Assembly (NCBI GenBank): GCA_040954595.2 | Contig: CM082577.2 | Span: 18,600,001 to 18,664,000, forward strand | Reading direction: 5' to 3' | Origin: Balanoglossus misakiensis | Taxonomy: Eukaryota > Hemichordata | DNA length: 64,000 nt | Part shown: positions 57,719 through 64,000 of the stretch, one piece after another | Numbering within the stretch: position 1 is the first letter of the stretch | Layout of the letters: every line of letters starts with the position of its first letter | The notes under the pieces: model-generated | What the model was told of the DNA's origin: nothing | What the model saw: the letters and a program-made list of their open reading frames with translations, nothing else | Database searches by the model: none | Translations under genes and position numbers: made by a program

Positions 57719-59323
57719 CTTTCTTTCTTTCTTTCTTTCTTTCTTTATTCTTGGTTCACTTCTTTCGCGCTCTAGATCTCAGACACCGCTGCAGGTACAG
57801 TTCTCAAACTTGCTACAGTGGTCAAGGTCAATGAGTAGATGTGCAGTGACTTGTGAATACTTAATTAGTCACGTGACATGGCGGCCATATTGGATTTTCT
57901 GAAAAAATGCAAATCTCAGATCTCAGAAACTACAGGTCAGATCGACTTCAGATTTGGCGTGCTGGTAGTATACCCTCTGCCCATCATTTTTGTAATTGGA
58001 TATTTTGCTGTCAATGTTGCAGTTTTTTTGCTACAGTTGTTTTTCTGAAATCTGGTCAAAATTTCAAAAATCTTCTTCTCCAGAACCGGCGATAACCGAG
58101 TCACGCCGTTTGGGGTATGTGGTCACCTAACTGATGTCTATCAAGTTTGCGAAGATCATTGTGATTGGTCGAAGATTATGGCGGCCATATTGGATTTTCG
58201 AAAAACCATAGTAAAACTTCAAAAATCTTCTTCTCCAGAACGGGCGATAACCGAGTCACAAGATTTGGTGTGTGTGGTCATTAAACAGATGTCTATCAAG
58301 TTTGCGAAGGGGAATGTGATTGGTCGAAGATTATGGCGGCCATATTGGATTTTGTGAAAAACGATTAAAAAGTAAAAATTCCTTTTCTAGCCTAAAAATT
58401 GATAGCACAGAAATTCTTTTTATGGATATGAATCATCATATGACAAGAATAACCTATAAATATTTTGGTAATTTTGGCAATGACCTTTGACCTACTTTTG
58501 ACGCTTCATTTTTCTGCATATCTAATTCCAGGCTAACCAATAGGGCTATAAGTTTGGTTTTTGATGTATGTGGATTTGTATGTGATCAAACAATTTTGCT
58601 ACTTTTCATGACCCCTTTGACCTCTGCTGACCTCATTAAATATGCATATACCTAATTACAGATGAACCAATAGACCTAGAGGTTTTGTTTTTGTTATACA
58701 TGGACTAGTATGGGGTCAAAATATTTTGCCCAAATGTTGGGTGACCTCGGGTGACCTTTGACCTACTTTTGCATATCTCGACATCCACACCAGATACAGC
58801 CTTGGCGTTTGGAGGTATGGGGCCATAATGAATAGCCAAAGTTTTGGGTCACCTGTGACACCTGCTTTACTCATTATTTATGTGCATACCTAATTCCGGG
58901 CTAACGAAAATGGCTAGAGGTCTGGTTTTTGTTGGACATGGACCACTATGGGTCAAAATTTTCTGCCAAAATTTTGAGTGACCTCAGATGACCTTTGACC
59001 TACTTTTGCATATCTCGGCATCCAAAGCAGGTACAGCGTTGGCATTTGGAGGTATGGGGCCATAATGAAAAGCCAAAGTTTTGTGTCACCTGTGACACCT
59101 GCTTTACTCATTATTTATGTGCATACCTAATTCCGGGCTAACCAAAAGGGCTAGAGGTCTTGTTTTTGTTGGACATGGACCACTATGGGTCAAAATGTTC
59201 TGCCCAAATTGTGGATGACCCCTGGGTGACCTTTGATGTTTCTACTCATTAATTATGTGCATATCTAATAATCAGATCAGATAATAGAGCTTGGGCCCGG
59301 ACAATGCTGCTTGCAGCTTTAAT
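57719..59323 (+). mobile_element. Family B composite unit B-14 (headless)
   Basis: Same CTTTCGCGCTCTAG head as B-13; three subrepeats; four 240-bp repeats with DR1 sites near 58,489, 58,757 and 58,991 and a decayed one near 59,230; AGAGCTTGGGCCCGGACAATG terminus. Confidence 0.65.
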
Positions 59324-60724
59324 CTTCTACTTCTTCTTTTTCTTCTTCTTCTGTCGTTTTCTTTGGAGAGGTAGATCTGGAAAACTGCTAAACCTAACAA
59401 TTTCAAACTTGGCACAATGGTGCAGGCCAATGAGAGCTAGTGCAGTACCCTTGTGAATGTTAAATTAGTCACGTGACCTGATGACCATATATGGGCAAAA
59501 TTTCCAAATCGGCCTTATTTGCATATGAATGGAGATATCAAAATTCTTTTAGCAACTTTTGCGGACCATGTGGTCAGTGTCCTACTTGCCAAATGTCAAG
59601 GCCATTGGCCATGCCAATTTTGAGAAGAAGATTTTTAAGTATTATTTTTCATATTTTTCGCCCAAGCCATCGGCCTATACTATACATAGTAAAGCTATGA
59701 CCACATATTATTTTGGATAAATATGCATACATATCTCAAAATCTGTTAGGCCAATCATGTCCAACTTTGGTGTGCAGCTAGACTAGCATTTGTCAATAAT
59801 TTTAAGCGAAAAAAAATAATATGAAAAATCGACGGATTTTTTTATATTAATTTTTTAAATAAATTTATACCTTTACTTATACCTCTATGTCCATGTCTTA
59901 TTGTGGAATTCTGGTCTGTGCAATAATCCTGTACAGTGACTGTCTATTGGTCAGTGAGCACAATGGCACCAAAATAAAAGGCACAATTTTAGGCTCACCT
60001 GTAACACCTGCTTAACTCGTTAATTATGTGCATACCTAATTCTGGGCTAACTAAGACGGGTAGAGGTTTCGTTCTTGTTAGACATGGACCAGTATAGGGT
60101 CAAAATTTCTTGCCCAAATTTTGGGTGACCTCAGGTGACCTTTGACCTACTTTCCTATATCTCGGCAACCAGAGCAGGTACAGACTTGGCGTTTGGAGGG
60201 TTGGGACTAAAATTGAAAAGCCAAAATGGGGGTCACCTGTGACACCTGCATATCTCATTAATTATGTGCATACCTAATTCCAGGCTAACCAATAGGGCTA
60301 TAGGTTTGGTTTTTGTTGAACATGGACCAGTATAGGGTCAAAATTTCTTGCCCAAATTTTGTATGACCTCAGGTGACCTTTGACCTACTTTACCAGATCT
60401 TGGCATCCAGAGCAGGTACAGACTTGGCGTTTGGAGGGTTGGGGCTAAAATTGGAGGGGCAAAATTGGGGATCACCTGTGACACCTGCCTACCTCATTAA
60501 TTATGTGCATACCTAATTCCAGGCTAACCAATAGGGCTATAGGTTTGGTTTTTGTTGAACATGGACCAGTATAGGGTCAAAATTTCTTGCCCAAATTTTG
60601 CATGAACTCAGGTGATCTTTGACCTACTTTACCATATCTTGGCATCCAGAGCAGATATGCTTATTGCTATGTTGCTATGTGCTATGTCGGCTTAGGCCCG
60701 CTATTGCTGCTTGCAGCTATATTT
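59324..60724 (+). mobile_element. Family A2 composite unit A2-6 (headless)
   Basis: CTTCTACTTCTT tract, head 'TTTGGAGAGGTAGATCTGG', E-box, CArG box, AT palindrome with the GACGGA centre, three 240-bp repeats (DR1 sites near 60,137 and 60,375, mutated near 60,613), terminus GCTTAGGCCCGCTATTG with one changed base. Resembles A2-3. By order it closes the outermost cassette at 54,952. Confidence 0.65.
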
Positions 60725-60826
60725 AGGGCACAAGCCCCACAGGCTTGTGCCCTATTGGTATTGTTGGCTTTTTTTTAGGGCCCAAGCCCAGCAGGCTTGG
60801 GCCCTATTGGTATTACTGGGATTTTT
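60725..60826 (+). repeat. Two 5' hairpin cassettes (GGGCAC then GGGCCC)
   Basis: 60,725-60,776: AGGGCACAAGCC-CCACA-GGCTTGTGCCCT with spacer TATTGTTGGC. 60,777-60,826: AGGGCCCAAGCC-CAGCA-GGCTTGGGCCCT with spacer TATTACTGGGA. Confidence 0.85.
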
Positions 60827-60830
60827 CTTC

Positions 60831-60862
<32 letters not shown>

Positions 60863-62485
60863 GTGTCGTTTTTTTGTCCAGCTAGATCTGGAGAACGGCT
60901 GAACCTACCAATTTCAAACTTAGCACAATGGTGCAGGCCAATGAGAGCTGGTGCAGTACCCTCGTGAATGTTTAATTAGTCACGTGACCTGATGACCATA
61001 TATGGGCAAAATTTTCAAATCGCCCTAATTTGCATATGAATTGAGATATCAAAATTCTGTTCAGATACTTTATGGACCATATGGCCAGGGTTCTACATGC
61101 CAAATGTCAAGGCCATAGGCCATGTCAATTTTGAGGAGAAGATTTTTAAGTATTATTTTTCATATTTTTCGCCCAAGCCATCGGCCTATACTTTACATAG
61201 TAAAGCTATGACCACATATTATTTTGGATAAATATGCATACATATCTCAAAATCTGTTAGGCTGATCATCTCAAACTTTGGTGTGCAGCTAGCCTAGCAT
61301 ATGTCAATAATTTTAAGCGAAAAAAAATAATATGAAAAATCGACCGATTTTTTTATATTATTTTTTTTATTAAATTTATACCTTTACTTATACCTCTATG
61401 GTTAAGCTATGTCCATGTTCTATTGTGGAATTCTGGTCTGTGCAATAGTCCTGTACAGTGACTGTCTATTGGTCAGTGAGCACAATGGCACCAAAATAAA
61501 AGGCACAATTTTAGGCTCACCTGTAACACCTGCTTAACTCATTAATTATGTGCATACCTAATTCTGGGCTAACTAAGAGGGCTAGAGGTTTCGTTCTTGT
61601 GGGACATGGACCAGTATAGGGTCAAAATTTTTTTCCCCAAATTTTGGGTGACCTCAGGTGACCTTTGACCTACTTTCCTATATCTCGGCATCCAGAGCAG
61701 GTACAGACTTGGCGTTTGGAGGGTTGGGACTAAAATTGAAAAGCCAAAATGAAGGTCACCTGTGACACCTGCATATCTCATTAATTATGTGCATACCTAA
61801 TTCCAGACTAACCAATAGGGCTATAGGTTTGGTTTTTGTTGAACATGGACCAGTATAGGGTCAAAATTTCTTGCCCAAATTTTGTATTACCTCAGGTGAC
61901 CTTTGACCTACTTTACCATATCTTGGCATCCAGAGCAGGTACCAACTTGGCGTTTGGTGGGTTGGGACTAAAATTGAAAAGGCAAAATTGGGGGTCACCT
62001 GTGACACCTGCCTACCTCATTAATTATGTGCATACCTAATTCCAGGCTAACCAATAGGGCTATAGGTTTGTTTTTTTGTTGAACATGGACCAGTATAGGG
62101 TCAAAATTTCTTGCCCAAATTTTGTATGACCTCAGGTGACCTTTGACCTACTTTACCATATCTTGGCATCCAGAGCAGGTACCAACTTGGCGTTTGGAGG
62201 GTTGGGACTAAAATTGAAAAGGCAAAATTGGGGGTCACCTGTGACACCTGCCTACCTCATTAATTATGTGCATACCTAATTCCAGGCTAACCAATAGGGC
62301 TATAGGTTTGGTTTTTGTTGAACATGGACCAGTAAAGGGTAAAAATTTCTTGCCTAAATTTTGCATGAACTCAGGTGACCTTTGACCTAATTTACCATAT
62401 CTTGGCATCCAGAGCAGATATGCTTATTGCTATGTTGCTATGTGTTATGTTGGCTTGGGCCCGCTATTGCTGCTTGCAGCTATAT
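60827..62485 (+). mobile_element. Family A2 composite unit A2-7
   Basis: Long CTT microsatellite, head 'TTTTTTGTCCAGCTAGATC', E-box, CArG box, AT palindrome, four 240-bp repeats (DR1 sites near 61,668, 61,907, 62,147 and 62,386), GCTTGGGCCCGCTATTG terminus. Confidence 0.65.
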
Positions 62486-64000
62486 TTCTACTTCTTCTTG
62501 GGCACTTTTTTCGGCCAGGTAGATCTGAAAAACTGCTGAACCCACAAATCTCAAATTTGGCACAATGGTGCAGGCCAATGAGAGCTGGTGCAGTACCCTC
62601 GTGAATGTTCAATAAGTCATGTGACCTGATGACCATATATGGGCAAAATTTTCAAATCGGCCTTATTTGCATATGCACGGAGATATCAAAATTCTTTTAG
62701 CAACTTTTGTGAACCATGTGGTCAGGGTTCTACATGCCAAATGTCAAGGCCATAGGCCTTGTCAATTTTGAGAAGAAGATTTTTAAGTATTATTTTTCAT
62801 ATTTTTCGGCCAAGCCATCGGCCTATACTATACATAGTTAAGCTTTGACCACATTTTATTTTGGATGAATATGCATACATATCTCAAAATATGTTGGGCC
62901 GATCAACTCCAAGTTTGGTGTGCAGGTAGCTTAGCATTTGCCAATAATTCTAAGCGAAAAAAATTAGTATGAAAAATCGACCGATTTTTTTATATTAATT
63001 TTTTTATGAAATTTATACCTTTACTTATACCTCTATGGTTAAGCTATGTCCACGTCTTATTGTAGAATTCTGGTCTGTGCAATGTTCCTGTACACTGACT
63101 GTCTATTGGCCCGTGCGCAGAATGGGACCAAAATAAAAGACAAAATTTTGGGCTCACCTGTAACACCTGCTTAACTCATTAATTATGCACATACCTCATT
63201 CCGGGCTAACTAATAGGGCTAGAGGTATTGTTCTTGTGTGACAAGGACTAGTATGGGGTCAAAAATGTTTACCAAATTTTCGGTGACCTCAGGTGACCTT
63301 TGACCTACTTTCCTATATCTCGGCATCCAGAGCAGGTACAGACTTGGCGTTTGGAGGGTTGTGACTAAAATTGAAAAGCCAAAATGGGGATCACCTGTGA
63401 CACCTGCATATCTCATTAATTATGTGCATACCTAATTCCAGGCTAACCAGTAGAGCTATAGGTTTGGTTTTTGTTGAACATGGACCAGTATAGGGTCAAA
63501 ATTTCTTGCCCAAATTTCGCATGACCTCAGGTGACCTTTGACCTACTTTACCATATCTTGGCATCCTGAGCAGGTACAGACTTGGCGTTTGGAGGGTTGG
63601 GATTAAAATTGAAAAGCCGAATTGGCGCTCACCTCTGTCACCTGCATATCTCATTAATTATGTGCATACCTAATTCCAGGCTAACCAATAGAGCTATAGG
63701 TTTGGTTTTTATTGAACATGAACCAGTATAGGGTCAAAATTTCTTGCCCAAATTTTGCATGACCTCAGGTGACCTTTGACCTACTTTACCAGATCTCGGC
63801 ATCCAGAGCAGGTACAGGCTTGGCGTTTGGAGGGTTGGGACTAAAATTGGAAAGCCAAATTGGGGGTCAGTTGTGACACCTGCCTACCTCATTAATTATG
63901 TGCATACCTAATTCCAGGCTAACCAATAGGGCTATAGGTTTGGTTTTTGTTGAACATGGACCAGTATAGGGTCAAAATTTCTTGCCCAAATTTTGCATGA
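62486..64000 (+). mobile_element. Family A2 composite unit A2-8 (headless, runs off the window)
   Basis: Short CTT tract, head 'CACTTTTTTCGGCCAGGTAG', which matches the head after the TATTGTTGGC cassette at 849-901; CATGTGAC, CArG box, AT palindrome and at least three 240-bp repeats with DR1 sites near 63,297, 63,535 and 63,773. No 3' terminus before the window ends. Confidence 0.65.

Noticed and set aside
15465-58095. Conserved 61-62-codon frame recurring in the B units
   Set aside because: Conservation follows DNA-level identity of the repeat. Variants break the frame or start codon in several copies, and no domain is recognised.
774-60826. Hairpin followed by a T-run resembles bacterial intrinsic terminators
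   Set aside because: The organism is eukaryotic, the hairpins sit at repeat-unit starts, occur in tandem and have a conserved 20-bp spacer before the T-run. Element-end function explains them better.
1-64000. Host protein-coding genes, tRNA or rRNA genes
   Set aside because: None could be recognised on either strand; the only long frames belong to the Helentron.

Overview
The window reads as AT-rich nuclear DNA of an animal, most likely a marine invertebrate. No host gene could be recognised. The only long coding regions belong to one transposable element. Nearly everything else is interspersed or tandem repeat. The species cannot be fixed from the sequence. Helentrons with OTU, Rep/helicase and endonuclease domains are known from fish, sea urchins, lancelets, molluscs and cnidarians, and I see nothing that decides between invertebrate groups.

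Layout. 1-15,284: composite repeat units of family A, broken by several unrelated insertions (a hairpin-ended 2.3-kb element at 3,024-5,290, a CACTG-type DNA transposon at 9,071-11,637 and small palindromic elements at 13,156-13,704). 15,285-31,220: eleven units of family B. 31,221-38,930: five units of family A2. 38,931-54,890: a reverse-strand autonomous Helentron (Helitron2) carrying its own nested insertions. 54,891-64,000: three more B units and three more A2 units. All composite units run on the + strand.

Each complete composite unit has the same plan. It starts with a 5' hairpin of about 50 bp (AGGGCCCAAGC, short loop, GCTTGGGCCCT, then a conserved CTATTGG...TGG stretch and a T-run). 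Next come a CTTT or CTT microsatellite, a head with an E-box plus a CArG or YY1-like site, and two to five tandem repeats of about 240 bp. It ends with a 3' terminus of GCTTGGGCCC, a GCTGCTTGCAGC hairpin and TTTAAT or TATATT. A terminal 5' repeat, its inverted partner lying subterminally at the 3' end, a small 3' hairpin and a T-rich target are the known hallmarks of Helentrons and their non-autonomous relatives (HINEs, such as Drosophila DINE-1). I therefore infer that the composite units are HINEs.

The main discovery candidate is how the units are joined. The 5' hairpins occur as tandem cassettes (1 to 7 per site, about 28 in all). They are followed by series of headless bodies in last-in-first-out order, as if each new element had inserted into the T-run about 50 bp inside the previous one. 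In 54,952-60,724 the order of cassettes (A,B,B,B) is mirrored by the order of bodies (B,B,B,A), and cassette subtypes match body subtypes. A second candidate is the roughly 75 exact TGACCT-T-TGACCT sites, a DR1 nuclear-receptor element, one per 240-bp repeat.

The Helentron encodes one long protein (OTU protease, DUF6570-like region, Rep/HUH nuclease, PIF1-type helicase, EEP endonuclease). It is split exactly inside the Rep domain by a 3,039-bp foldback element flanked by TA (or CTAG), with 35-bp perfect terminal inverted repeats and inverted arrays of a 69-bp hairpin repeat. Removing that element with one target copy would leave the reading frame in register, so the coding region looks only recently inactivated. 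All counts and boundaries were read by eye.
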